Source of the DNA: Kitasatospora sp044457565
GTDB taxonomy: Bacteria; Actinomycetota; Actinomycetes; Streptomycetales; Streptomycetaceae
DNA: 64,000 bases
Reading direction: 5' to 3'
NCBI RefSeq assembly: GCF_044457565.1
Contig: NZ_JBITGZ010000003.1
Span: 186,001 to 250,000, forward strand
Shown: piece by piece, positions 50,863 to 59,127 of the stretch
Position numbering within the stretch: the stretch's first letter is position 1
How the letters are laid out: each line of letters begins with the position of its first letter
Position numbers and translations under genes: made by a program
Notes under the pieces: model-generated
The model's database searches: none
Seen by the model: the letters and a program-made list of their open reading frames with translations, nothing else
What the model was told of the DNA's origin: nothing

Positions 50863-51945
50863 TCAGCCCGGGAGGATGAGGCCGGGCTCGCCGGCGGCGG
50901 GCAGGCCGGCGCGACCGGTCTGCTGGAGGCGGTCGACCAGCAGCGCCGCCAGGTTGCCGAGCTCCTCCTCGGTACGCGACTGCGCGGTGACGTCCATCCC
51001 GACGGTGAGGACGCCGTTGACCTGGCCGGTGCGGGCAACCCGCAGCGGGGTGCAGGTGAAGCTGAAGACCTGCTGGACGCGCGCGGCGTCGGGGCGGTAG
51101 GACTGGACCCGCACGTCGTTGAGCACGGTGGTGCGACCGGTGTGGAAGGCCTCCGCGACGGTCTGCTGGAGGCCGGCCGCGGCCAGCTGCGGGTAGGCCT
51201 GGCCCACCGAACCGTACGCCGTCGGGGCTCCGAAGGTACCGGCGTGCTGGGCGTTGGCGTAGCGGATCTCGTACGCCGGGCCGTCGGTGAGCATGATCGG
51301 GAAGGGCGAGCCGTCGAACGCGGCGAACATCTCCTGCTGCTGCGCGAGCAGGTTGTCGCGCAGGCGGATCTCGGACAGCAGCGCCTCGGCCAGGTGCTGG
51401 ATGTCGCGCAGTCGCTCACGGCCCCACTGGCGGGGTTCGCGGTCCAGCACGCAGACCGTGCCGATCACGGTGTTGGTGTCGTCCACCAGCGGCGCTCCCA
51501 GGTAGGCGCGTACACCCAGCTCGTCAACGACCGGGTTACCGGCGAAGCGGGGGTAGGCCAGGATGTCGTCCAGCGCGAGCGGCGATCGCTGGGCCACCAC
51601 GTGCGGGCAGAACCCGTGACTGAGCGGCATCTGACGCGTGGGCAGATCGAAGGCGATGCCGCGGTCGGCCCAGGAGTCCTCTTCTGCCGGTGCCTGGCCC
51701 GAATTTGGCGGAATGTAGAGCCCCCGGAACATCTGACGCTCGTCGTTGATGAAGTTGACCATCGCGATGGGGGCGCGGGTGATGCTGGCCGCCAGGTGCG
51801 CGAAGCGGTCGAAGGCTTCGTCCGGGCTGGGGTCGTTGAGACCCAGGCTGCGCAGTCGGCGGGTCCGCTCGGACTCGCCGGCGGCACCCGGGTACTGGCC
51901 TTGAGTGCTCATCACATCAGTCATGGCGCACATGTAATCAGACAT
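50863..51945 (-). CDS. GAF and PAS domain sensor protein
   Basis: A 360-residue cytoplasmic sensor-like protein. Residues about 25-190 form a GAF domain (MVNFINDERQMFRGLY, SHGFCPHVVAQ, AYLGAPLVDDTNTVIGTVCV), residues 200-330 a PAS fold (FDGSPFPIMLTDG, VNGVLTVGMDVTAQ). No kinase, cyclase or phosphatase output domain follows, so it may act through a partner. The start is uncertain: in-frame ATGs at 51945, 51924 and 51912; I use the first. It is divergent from an acyl-CoA-dehydrogenase-like gene. Confidence 0.82.
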   Translation of the reverse strand: MSDYMCAMTDVMSTQGQYPGAAGESERTRRLRSLGLNDPSPDEAFDRFAHLAASITRAPIAMVNFINDERQMFRGLYIPPNSGQAPAEEDSWADRGIAFDLPTRQMPLSHGFCPHVVAQRSPLALDDILAYPRFAGNPVVDELGVRAYLGAPLVDDTNTVIGTVCVLDREPRQWGRERLRDIQHLAEALLSEIRLRDNLLAQQQEMFAAFDGSPFPIMLTDGPAYEIRYANAQHAGTFGAPTAYGSVGQAYPQLAAAGLQQTVAEAFHTGRTTVLNDVRVQSYRPDAARVQQVFSFTCTPLRVARTGQVNGVLTVGMDVTAQSRTEEELGNLAALLVDRLQQTGRAGLPAAGEPGLILPG

Positions 51946-52306
51946 TCGGAACCACCGGTGCGGGCGGTGTCCGGCAGCTCGATCCACCGAGCGGCGCATC
52001 CGAGGAGTTGGCCGACCGATCGGACGGTGGCCGCTGCGGGCCGAAGATCATTCCCGGCTGACGGACGTTCAATCATGCTTCGCAGGTGTTGCGCCACTTT
52101 TCGCCAATCCATGATCGACTCTGTAGTCGGGCGTGTCCACATACGACAATGAGGCCTGCCGAGCGACGGGCACCCCCTCACCCCCGGGAGCTCGCCCGTT
52201 GCTCCCGCATTCACCCGGCGGCGTCACCGCAGCCGGCTCTGCCCCTCCCAGGCGGTGCATGCGGAACCGGCGACGGACGGAGGCACGGCCGAGGAGAGGA
52301 TCCGCA
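51946..52306. promoter_or_regulatory. Divergent intergenic region, GAF/PAS gene and ACAD-like gene
   Basis: About 360 bases without a credible coding region. The AT-richer part is 52030-52150. A purine-rich ribosome site (GAGGAGAGGA, 52291-52300) precedes the plus-strand gene. I saw no clear dyad operator. Confidence 0.4.
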
Positions 52307-53548
52307 ATGGCGATGGACTACTTCACCGATGGACGGCACGAACGGCTTCGAGCCGAGGTGCGCGAGTTCGCGGAGAAGGAGGTGCGCCCACAGATCACCC
52401 GAATGGAGGCCGAGCGCAAGGTAGAGCACGAGCTGGCCAGGGCCATCGCCCGCCGGGGCTGGATAGGTGTCACCATCCCGCGTGAGTACGGCGGCCTGGG
52501 CCTGGGACATCTCGCCAAGACCATCATCGTGGAAGAACTCTCCCGGGTCAGCGGCGCGATGGGCGCCATCGCCCAGGCCTCCCAGCTGGGCGTGGCCAAG
52601 GTGATCCACTTCGGCTCGGCCGGGCAGCGGAGAAAGTGGCTGCCGCGCTTCGCCTCCGGACAGGCCCTGCCGACCATCGCCGTCACCGAACCGGAGTCCG
52701 GGGGGCACGTGCTGGGGATGTCCGGCACCGCGCGACGCGAGGGCGAGGAGTACGTCCTCAATGGCCGGAAGTGGTTCGTCGGCAACTCGCACGTCGGCGA
52801 CGTGCACGGCGTCGTCTTCCGGACCGGCAAGGGCTCCAAGGGACTGTCGGCCTTCCTGGTCGAGAGCGACCGGCCCGGCTTCCGGCTGGGCGAACTCGGT
52901 TCGCAGAGCGGCCTGCACGGCTTCAGCTTCGGCGAGATCGTCTTCGAGGACTGCCGGATCCCGGTCTGCAACCGGCTGGGCCGCGAGAGCCAGGGCCTGG
53001 ACGTCGCCTACTCCTCCAGCGTGCTGTACGGCCGGCTGAACCTGGCCGCCGTCGCGCTCGGCATCCACCGGGCGATCGTCGAGGACACCGTGCGGTTCGC
53101 CGAGGAGCGGATCCTCTACGGCAAGCCGCTCTCCCAACTCCCCACCGTCAACCTGAAGATCGGCGAGATGCAGTCCCGGCTGATGACGGCCAGGCTCACC
53201 GCGTACCACGCCTCCCACCTGCTCGACCTCGGCCGACCATGCGACGCCGAGCTGATGAACGCCAAACTGATCAACACCGAGTACGCGCTGGACTCGGCAC
53301 GCAACGCGATGGAGATCCACGCGGCCCGCGGCCTGCACGCCTCGTACAACATCGAGCGCTACCTGCGCGACGCCACGCACATCTACCCGCCCGCCGGCAC
53401 CTCGGACGTCCAGCGACTGCGGCTCGGGCAGGTCGCGGCGGGCACGTACGGCAAGCAGTGGTCGGCCGAACTGGCCTCGGTGACGTCCTGGGCCTGGGCC
53501 GAGCAGGTCCGCTCGGAGGTCGAGGCCGAGGCCCTGCTGGCCGGCTGA
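52307..53548 (+). CDS. Acyl-CoA-dehydrogenase-fold protein lacking the usual catalytic Glu
   Basis: A 413-residue ACAD-fold protein: N-terminal helices (REFAEKEVRPQITRMEAERK), the middle domain with IAVTEPESGG and KWFVGNSHVGDVHG, and C-terminal helices (RILYGKPLSQLPTVNLKIG). The place of the usual catalytic YEGTSEIQ reads YPPAGTSDVQRL, so the Glu is an Ala. Some ACAD-fold enzymes put the base on another helix or do not dehydrogenate at all. The gene is 262 bases upstream of the conservon in the same direction but has a hairpin behind it. GAGGAG lies 8 bases before the ATG. Confidence 0.85.
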   Translation: MAMDYFTDGRHERLRAEVREFAEKEVRPQITRMEAERKVEHELARAIARRGWIGVTIPREYGGLGLGHLAKTIIVEELSRVSGAMGAIAQASQLGVAKVIHFGSAGQRRKWLPRFASGQALPTIAVTEPESGGHVLGMSGTARREGEEYVLNGRKWFVGNSHVGDVHGVVFRTGKGSKGLSAFLVESDRPGFRLGELGSQSGLHGFSFGEIVFEDCRIPVCNRLGRESQGLDVAYSSSVLYGRLNLAAVALGIHRAIVEDTVRFAEERILYGKPLSQLPTVNLKIGEMQSRLMTARLTAYHASHLLDLGRPCDAELMNAKLINTEYALDSARNAMEIHAARGLHASYNIERYLRDATHIYPPAGTSDVQRLRLGQVAAGTYGKQWSAELASVTSWAWAEQVRSEVEAEALLAG

Positions 53549-53555
53549 CCTGCTC

Positions 53556-53617
53556 CGACGCCGAGGGCCCAGCTGTCCGCCGGTACGCCGGCCGGCAGCC
53601 GGACCCTCGGCGCGTCG
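53556..53617 (+). terminator. Hairpin terminator before the conservon
   Basis: 53556-53567 pairs with 53604-53617 with a two-base bulge; the enclosed stretch can fold further. It separates the ACAD-like gene from cvnA. Confidence 0.6.
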
Positions 53618-53707
53618 GGTCACGGATCGTCAGTTGATGTTGCTATAGGGGCACCTGGGGCTGATACCGTGCGTGCAGTCGGCGGCCGTGCGGCACGCGT
53701 TCGAATG

Positions 53708-53722
53708 GTGACGCTTAGTCAC
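53708..53722. promoter_or_regulatory. Short dyad in the conservon promoter region
   Basis: GTGAC, five bases, GTCAC: perfect 5-base arms about 90 bases before cvnA. It could be an operator; the regulator is unknown. Confidence 0.4.
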
Positions 53723-53810
53723 ATGAGTTCGCATCCGGCGGCCGCGGTGCCCAAGCCCCGGCCGACTACGCACGGGCACCCGCCGTTCGGTCTTGCCACA
53801 AGGAACTCAG

Positions 53811-55940
53811 ATGCCAGGCATATCGGCCCACCGCACGGGCCACCGCGCCGGCCGGTCCGGCTCGCTCCGCAACTCACTGTTCCTGCTCGCGCTCATGCCC
53901 TCGCTGGGCCTGGCCGCCGCCTGGGGCTTCGCGGCGGTCCTGCTGGCGCACACCGGGCACCGCACCGCACTCCTGACGGGAAGCGCGGCGGTGGTCGCGC
54001 TGGTGGTCTGGAGCCTGCTGCGGGGGCTGCGGGTCGCGCGGAGCGTCACCGCCCGGATCGACACCCTGCGCACCGACGCACTGGCGCTCGCGGAGAGCGA
54101 GATCCCCACCATCGTCGCGCGGTTGAAGGCCGGCGAGCACCTCCCGGTGCCGCGCCCCGGCGCGCCCCGGCGCACCGGCGGGGACGAACTCCAGCAGGCC
54201 GCCGACAGCCTCGGCGCCGTCCGGCAGACGGCGACGGCCGCGATCATCCGGCAGGCACAGGGCCGGGAGGGAACCAAGAAGGTCTTCCTCAACATCGCCC
54301 GCCGCACCCAGATCCTGATCCACCGTCAGATCAGCATGCTGGACTCGCTGGAGCGCGAGCACGAGGAACCCGAGCTGCTCAAGGAGCTGTTCGCGGTCGA
54401 CCACCTCGCCACCCGGATGCGCCGCAACGCGGAGAACCTGGTGATCCTCGGCGGCGCGCTGCCCGCCCGGCGCTGGCGCAACGCCGTGCCGGTCGTCAAC
54501 GTGCTGCGCAGCGCCGTCTCGGAGACCGAGAACTACTCCCGGGTGGTGGTACAGGGCGTGCCCCGCACCTCGCTCAGCGGGCAGGCGGTCGCCGACGTCA
54601 TCCACCTCGTCGCCGAACTCATCGAGAACGGCACCACCTTCTCGCCGCCGTACACCCAGGTGCAGGTCTCCGCGCAGGAGGTGCCCAAGGGGCTGGCCGT
54701 CGAGGTCGAGGACCGCGGCCTGGGCATGACGCAGGACGAGTACGAGCGGCTCAACACATACCTGGCCAACCCGCCGGAGCTGGACGTCGCGGCGCTCGGC
54801 GACGACCTGCGGCTCGGGCTGTTCGTGGTGGCGCGCCTCGCCTCCCGGCACGAGATCCAGGTCGCGCTGCGGCCCTCCCCGTACGGCGGCACCCGGGCCG
54901 TGGTGCTCATCCCCGCTGCGCTGCTGGAGAAGCCGGAGCACTCCGCGTCCCTGCCGGGGCTGCCGGCCGGCGCCCGGGTCACCCGGCCGCCGGTGCCGGA
55001 GGGCGGCGAGCCGCTGGTGTTCGACAGCCCGCTGGGCGGCGGGGCGCACGACCTGGACGGCGGGCTGGGCGGCGGGCTGACGGGCGCGCTCGCCGGTGTC
55101 CTCGGCGGCCTGCTCGGGGGCGGCGGGGAGTCGGCCGCCCTGGAGCGGCCTGAGGCCGTTCCGGCCGGTCCCGGGGTGGGTGATGCCGGGCTCGGTGATG
55201 CCGGGCTCGGTGATGCCGGGCTCAGTGATGCCGGATTCGGTGGTTCCGGATTCGGTAGTTCCGGATTCGGTGGCTCCGGGGTGGGTGGTGGTGCGCCGGG
55301 CGGCGTTCGGGCCGATGATGTTCTGCCCGACCCGGCGCTGCCGGACGCCTCGCCGCCCGACCCGGCGGAGCGCAACGGCGGGCTGCCGGTGGGCGCTTCG
55401 ATCCCCGGCTTGCCCGGCGCCGTCGTCGTCCCGCGCCCGGCCGCGCCCCCGTCCTTCGACACTCCGACGGCACCGGACGCGGACGCGGACGCGGCCACCG
55501 GCGACGCCGATGCCCCACCCGCCCCGGCGCCCTCTCCCGCCCCGACCCACGAGCGCGCCCGGGAGGTCACCATGGCCGAGGAACAGGACCACGACGGCGA
55601 GCTCCGCACCCCCCGCGTCCTGCCCCAGCGCATCCGCAACGCCAGCCTGGCAGAACAGCTGCGCGAGGCCAACGCCCCGGCCCCGGCGAGCCCCCCGAGC
55701 CTGTCCGCGAGCCACACCGAGGACCGGTTCGGCGGCCGGCCCACCGGCCGGCCCGAGCACGGGTCCGGTACCGCACGGGCCCACCAGCAGGCCGAACCCG
55801 ACGAGGACCTGGCTCCGCAGCGCTCCCGCGCCACCATGGCGGCCATCCAGCGTGGCACCCGCTCCGCACGGGAGACGGCGCCGACGGCGCCCGAGCAGGG
55901 CGCACCCGCCACACCTTCCGCATCAAAGGATCAGCAGTGA
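53811..55940 (+). CDS. cvnA: Conservon protein CvnA, sensor-kinase-like ATPase
   Basis: A 709-residue membrane protein, first gene of a conservon. Two N-terminal membrane helices (about 25-48 and 52-70) are followed by a helical region with the NIARRTQILIHRQISMLD block. The HATPase_c domain has its N box in AELIENGTTFSPP and its G boxes in EDRGLGMTQDEY and LGLFVVARLASRH. The His of normal kinases is not in a canonical H box. The last ~320 residues are a disordered Gly/Ala/Pro/Asp tail with GDAGL repeats. AAGGAA lies before the ATG at 53811. In S. coelicolor and S. griseus, CvnA-D form a membrane complex affecting development. Confidence 0.92.
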   Translation: MPGISAHRTGHRAGRSGSLRNSLFLLALMPSLGLAAAWGFAAVLLAHTGHRTALLTGSAAVVALVVWSLLRGLRVARSVTARIDTLRTDALALAESEIPTIVARLKAGEHLPVPRPGAPRRTGGDELQQAADSLGAVRQTATAAIIRQAQGREGTKKVFLNIARRTQILIHRQISMLDSLEREHEEPELLKELFAVDHLATRMRRNAENLVILGGALPARRWRNAVPVVNVLRSAVSETENYSRVVVQGVPRTSLSGQAVADVIHLVAELIENGTTFSPPYTQVQVSAQEVPKGLAVEVEDRGLGMTQDEYERLNTYLANPPELDVAALGDDLRLGLFVVARLASRHEIQVALRPSPYGGTRAVVLIPAALLEKPEHSASLPGLPAGARVTRPPVPEGGEPLVFDSPLGGGAHDLDGGLGGGLTGALAGVLGGLLGGGGESAALERPEAVPAGPGVGDAGLGDAGLGDAGLSDAGFGGSGFGSSGFGGSGVGGGAPGGVRADDVLPDPALPDASPPDPAERNGGLPVGASIPGLPGAVVVPRPAAPPSFDTPTAPDADADAATGDADAPPAPAPSPAPTHERAREVTMAEEQDHDGELRTPRVLPQRIRNASLAEQLREANAPAPASPPSLSASHTEDRFGGRPTGRPEHGSGTARAHQQAEPDEDLAPQRSRATMAAIQRGTRSARETAPTAPEQGAPATPSASKDQQ
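55179..55292 (+). repeat. 15-base tandem repeats inside cvnA
   Basis: About seven units of the type GGTGATGCCGGGCTC encode GDAGL, GDAGL, GDAGL, SDAGF, GGSGF, GSSGF, GGSGV. The first copies are almost identical in DNA, suggesting recent slippage; the later ones have drifted. Confidence 0.8.
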
Positions 55941-56371
55941 TGACCCAGCACACCGAACCCCAGCGTGATCTCAACTGGCTGCTGGACGAGTTGGTGGCAC
56001 GAGTTCCGGAGACCCGGCACGCCATCGTCCTGTCCGAGGACGGCCTGCTGGTCGGGCTCTCCAAGGGCCTGGACCGCGCCGACGCCGAGCACCTCTCGGC
56101 CGTCGCCTCCGGGCTGCAGAGCCTGGCCAGGGGCGCGGGGCACCGCTTCAACGGCGGACGGGTCCGGCAGACTGTGATCGAGATGGACCAGCTGTTCCTG
56201 TTCGTCACCACGGCCGGCCAGGGCGCCAGGCTCGCCGTCCTCACCACCGAGGAGGTCGACGCGGGTCTGATGGCGTACGAGATCAACATGCTGGTCAAGC
56301 AGGTCGGCCAGTACCTGACCGCCGCGCCACGCAGTGACGCCGGCCTGGCCGGAGCAGGTGGCGGTGCGTGA
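55940..56371 (+). CDS. cvnB: Conservon protein CvnB, roadblock/LC7 domain
   Basis: A 143-residue single-domain roadblock/LC7 protein (LNWLLDELVARVPETRHAIV, then AVLTTEEVDAGLMAYEINML). Roadblock proteins bind small GTPases of the MglA/CvnD kind and regulate their cycle. The ATG at 55940 overlaps the cvnA stop by one base; a GTG at 55937 is equally possible. Its stop overlaps cvnC by 4 bases. Confidence 0.93.
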   Translation: MTQHTEPQRDLNWLLDELVARVPETRHAIVLSEDGLLVGLSKGLDRADAEHLSAVASGLQSLARGAGHRFNGGRVRQTVIEMDQLFLFVTTAGQGARLAVLTTEEVDAGLMAYEINMLVKQVGQYLTAAPRSDAGLAGAGGGA

Positions 56372-56745
56372 CCTCCGGGGCCGAGGAAGCATGGTTCGAC
56401 AAGGAAGCGGGCCATCTGGTCCGTCCTTACGCCATCACCAACGGACGCACCGGGCCCGCCCGGCCCGGCTTCGCCCTGATCACCCTGGTGGTCACGGCCG
56501 ATCCGCGCGTTGACCTCTCACGCCTCGCGCCCGAGCCGGCCACCATCCTCGACCTCTGCCGCGAACGGCCGCTGGCGGTGGCGGAGATCGCGGCGCAGCT
56601 GGATCTGCCGGTGAGCGTGGTCAAGGTGCTGCTGGACGACCTCTCGCAGGCGCAGCTGATCCTCACCCGCGCGCCGGTCGAACTCGCCGAGGCGCCCGAC
56701 ATCGCGCTGATCCAGGCCGTGATCGAGGGCGTCCGCCGGCTCTGA
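56368..56745 (+). CDS. cvnC: Conservon protein CvnC, DUF742
   Basis: A 125-residue DUF742 protein with the family start VRPYAITNGRT and a winged-helix-like centre (RPLAVAEIAAQLDLPVSVVKVLLDDL). It starts at a GTG overlapping the cvnB stop. It is thought to be an adaptor in the conservon complex; direct DNA binding has not been shown to my knowledge. Confidence 0.93.
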   Translation: MTSGAEEAWFDKEAGHLVRPYAITNGRTGPARPGFALITLVVTADPRVDLSRLAPEPATILDLCRERPLAVAEIAAQLDLPVSVVKVLLDDLSQAQLILTRAPVELAEAPDIALIQAVIEGVRRL

Positions 56746-56826
56746 GCCCGCGCCGCCGGCCGCCCCCGGCCGCAGGCCCTGCTCTACCCCTCCCCCGTGC
56801 TGCAACTCTGCTTCAGGAGAACCGAA

Positions 56827-57396
56827 GTGACGAAGAGCCTGGTCCCCGGCGCGGTGAAGATCCTCGTCGCCGGCGGCTTCGGCGTCGGCAAGACGACCAT
56901 GGTGGGCTCGGTCAGCGAGATCGAACCGCTGCAGACCGAGGAGCGGATGACCCGGGCCAGTATCGGGGTCGACAGCCTGGAGGGCATCCGGGAGAAGTCC
57001 ACCACCACGGTGGCGATGGACTTCGGCCGGATCACGCTGCGCGAGGACCTGGTGCTCTATCTCTTCGGCACGCCGGGGCAGTTCAGGTTCTGGTTCATGT
57101 GGGACGACCTGGCCCTCGGCGCACTGGGCGCGATCGTGCTGGCGGACACCCGGCGGCTGGAGTCCAGCTTCGCCGCCGTCGACTTCTTCGAGCAGCGGGG
57201 CATACCCTTCGCCATCGGCGTCAACTGCTTCCACGGCCGACGCGAGTGCTCCCCCCAGGACGTCCGCGCCGCCATGGACCTGGACGACTCGGTTCCGGTC
57301 GTACTGTGCGACGTCCGGGACCGCTCCTCCAGCAAGGAGCTGCTGCTGGCGCTCCTCGACCGGGTCAAGAACCAGGCCCTGGCGGGCCGTCGCTGA
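56827..57396 (+). CDS. cvnD: Conservon GTPase CvnD
   Basis: A 189-residue Ras-like small GTPase. The P loop is GGFGVGKT (16-23); switch II is LFGTPGQFRFWF, the conservon variant of DTPGQ. The base-recognition loop reads GVNCFHG instead of NKxD, so guanine specificity relies on a degenerate motif, as in other conservon GTPases. The GTG at 56827 has CAGGAG eight bases upstream. The gap of 81 bases to cvnC is longer than between the other members, but the order A-B-C-D is complete. Confidence 0.93.
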   Translation: MTKSLVPGAVKILVAGGFGVGKTTMVGSVSEIEPLQTEERMTRASIGVDSLEGIREKSTTTVAMDFGRITLREDLVLYLFGTPGQFRFWFMWDDLALGALGAIVLADTRRLESSFAAVDFFEQRGIPFAIGVNCFHGRRECSPQDVRAAMDLDDSVPVVLCDVRDRSSSKELLLALLDRVKNQALAGRR

Positions 57397-57452
57397 CCGG
57401 CCCTCAGGCCGTACGCCCCGACCTCGCGGCACCTCCTCGGCACGGCCGCGTC

Positions 57453-57470
57453 GGGTCGGGTCGGGTCGGG
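57453..57470 (+). repeat. Four-tract GGG repeat, possible G-quadruplex
   Basis: GGGTCGGGTCGGGTCGGG: four G3 tracts with 2-base loops, just past the cvnD stop and six bases from the end of the convergent HxlR gene. It fits the simple rule for a two-loop-base parallel G-quadruplex. Confidence 0.6.
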
Positions 57471-57475
57471 CCCGG

Positions 57476-57889
57476 TCAGCGAGACACGGGCTGGGGTTCC
57501 TGGGCCGCCTGCACGTCGTAGGCCTCGCGGGCGGCGAGGATCTCCGGGAGGTGGGCCTCCGACCAGTCATTGATCTGCCCGAGCAGGGCGGCGACGTTGC
57601 GGCCGAGGTCGGTCAGGTCGTACTCGACGCGCGGCGGGATGGTCGGGTACACGGTGCGGGTGAGCAGGCCCTCGCGCTCCAGGGTGCGCAGCGTCTGGGT
57701 GAGACTCTTCTGGGTGATGCCGTCCGCCCGGCGCATCAGGACGCCGAACCGCATCGGGCCGTCCCGCAGGGCTGCCACGAGCAGGAAGGTCCACTTGTTG
57801 GCGAGCACCTGAAGGACGGTGCGCGAGGCGCACTCGCGCAGGTAGACGTCGGTGATGCGATGGCTCTGCAGGTCCGAGATGGTATCCAT
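57476..57889 (-). CDS. HxlR-family transcriptional regulator
   Basis: A 137-residue winged-helix protein of the HxlR group: CASRTVLQVLANKWTFLLV, then RFGVLMRRADGITQKSLTQT and the wing PTIPPRVEYDLTDLG. One Cys lies just before the HTH (REC), where redox-sensing members carry theirs. It is divergent from a quinone-oxidoreductase-type gene, a common repressor/target pair in quinone or electrophile response. The ATG at 57889 is used; the frame upstream does not fit the family. Confidence 0.9.
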   Translation of the reverse strand: MDTISDLQSHRITDVYLRECASRTVLQVLANKWTFLLVAALRDGPMRFGVLMRRADGITQKSLTQTLRTLEREGLLTRTVYPTIPPRVEYDLTDLGRNVAALLGQINDWSEAHLPEILAAREAYDVQAAQEPQPVSR

Positions 57890-57890
57890 G

Positions 57891-57917
57891 AGGTACCTAT
57901 ATATCGTCAAGGTGCCT
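57891..57917. promoter_or_regulatory. Paired AGGTRCCT boxes, candidate HxlR operator
   Basis: AGGTACCT at 57891-57898 and AGGTGCCT at 57910-57917 are two palindromic boxes with centres 19 bases apart, on one face of the helix, with TATATA between them. They touch the hxlR start and lie in the divergent promoter region. Confidence 0.55.
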
Positions 57918-58028
57918 TCTTCACAAGGGATACCGACTTCGGCAGGATAGTGATCACAGCCGGAGACGCCATCCGGGGATCGCTCGGAAGAGCCTGTGGA
58001 ACCCGAAACCTGACGTAGGAGTCCTGCC

Positions 58029-58973
58029 ATGTCGGCACAGATGTACCTGATCACCCAGCAGTCGCTCGGCGGCCCGGAGGTCCTGGAGCGGGTCGAGGCC
58101 CCGCGGCCGGTGGCCGGCCCCGGCGAGGTCCTGGTCAAGGTCAGGGCCGCGGGCGTCAACCCGGTCGATCTGGCCGTCCGCGCCGGGCACTTCCCGCTGC
58201 TGGGCGAGCCGCCCTTCTCGCTCGGCTGGGACGTGGCCGGCACCATCGAGAGCGTCGGCGCAGGTGTGACCCGCTTCGCGCCCGGCGACGAGGTGTTCGG
58301 AATGCCGCACTACCCCCAGGCCGCCAACGGCTACGCCGAGTACGTCACCGCCCCCGCCGAGCAGTTCGAGCGCCGGCCCGAGGCGCTGCCGGCCGCCGAC
58401 GCCGGGGCGCTCTCGCTCTCCGGACTCACCGCCCACCAGGCCCTGCTGGGCCTCGGCGGACTCCAGGCCGGGCAGCGGGTGCTGATCCACGCGGCCGCCG
58501 GCGGCGTCGGCCACCTCGCCGTCCAGATCGCCAAGGCGCGCGGCGCGTACGTGATCGGGACGGCCCGCACGGAGAAGCACCCGTTCCTGAAGTCGCTGGG
58601 CGCGGACGAGCTGATCGACTACAGCCTGACCGACTTCGAGACCGCGACCGAGCCGGTGGACGTGGTGTTCGACCTCGTCGGCGGTGAGTACGCGCGGCGC
58701 TCGGCGGCGGTGCTGCGCCCCGGCGGCGTGCTCGTCACGGCGGTCGGGCACAACCCCGGCCTGACCGCGGAGGAGGCGCAGCAGCTGGGAGTGCGGTTCG
58801 AGATCGTGGTCGTGCACCAGTCCGCGTCGGACCTGGCCGACCTGCGCGAGCTGGTCGAGGCAGGCCGGCTGCGGGTGCACGTCGAGCACAGCCTGCCGCT
58901 GGCCGACGCGGCGCGGGCGCACGACCTCGTCGCGGCGGGCGGCGCGAAGGGCAAGATCGTCCTGGTGCCGTGA
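58029..58973 (+). CDS. NAD(P)-dependent quinone-oxidoreductase-type enzyme (zinc-free MDR)
   Basis: A 314-residue medium-chain dehydrogenase/reductase. It has the GroES-like N-terminal fold (AAGVNPVDLAVRAG, GWDVAGTIESVGAGV) and the Rossmann motif HAAAGGVGHLAVQIAKARGA. The zinc ligands of alcohol dehydrogenases are absent, as in quinone oxidoreductases. It would reduce quinones or reactive enals with NADPH. TAGGAG lies about 10 bases before the ATG. Control by the divergent HxlR protein is likely. Confidence 0.9.
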   Translation: MSAQMYLITQQSLGGPEVLERVEAPRPVAGPGEVLVKVRAAGVNPVDLAVRAGHFPLLGEPPFSLGWDVAGTIESVGAGVTRFAPGDEVFGMPHYPQAANGYAEYVTAPAEQFERRPEALPAADAGALSLSGLTAHQALLGLGGLQAGQRVLIHAAAGGVGHLAVQIAKARGAYVIGTARTEKHPFLKSLGADELIDYSLTDFETATEPVDVVFDLVGGEYARRSAAVLRPGGVLVTAVGHNPGLTAEEAQQLGVRFEIVVVHQSASDLADLRELVEAGRLRVHVEHSLPLADAARAHDLVAAGGAKGKIVLVP

Positions 58974-58982
58974 GCGGTGGGA

Positions 58983-59019
58983 CGCCGGATGCCCCGATCG
59001 GGGGGCGGGGCATCCGGCG
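58983..59019. terminator. Bidirectional hairpin terminator
   Basis: A 14-base perfect stem (58983-58996 with 59006-59019) and a 9-base loop between convergent genes. It is followed by two near-identical G-rich copies of GGGTCCGCGGGCCGGGG. Confidence 0.85.
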
Positions 59020-59127
59020 CAGCCCGCCGGACTCGGGTGGGCTCGGCGGGTGGGGGTCGGGTCCGCGGGCCGGGGGGCGGGGTCCGCGGGCCGGGGTCGC
59101 TCGGAGGACGGCCCGGGGGCGGGCCCG

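Noticed and set aside
52307..57396. Biosynthetic gene cluster
   Set aside because: One ACAD-fold gene and a conservon are present, but no synthase, tailoring set or transporter; the P450 is 9 kb away in another unit.
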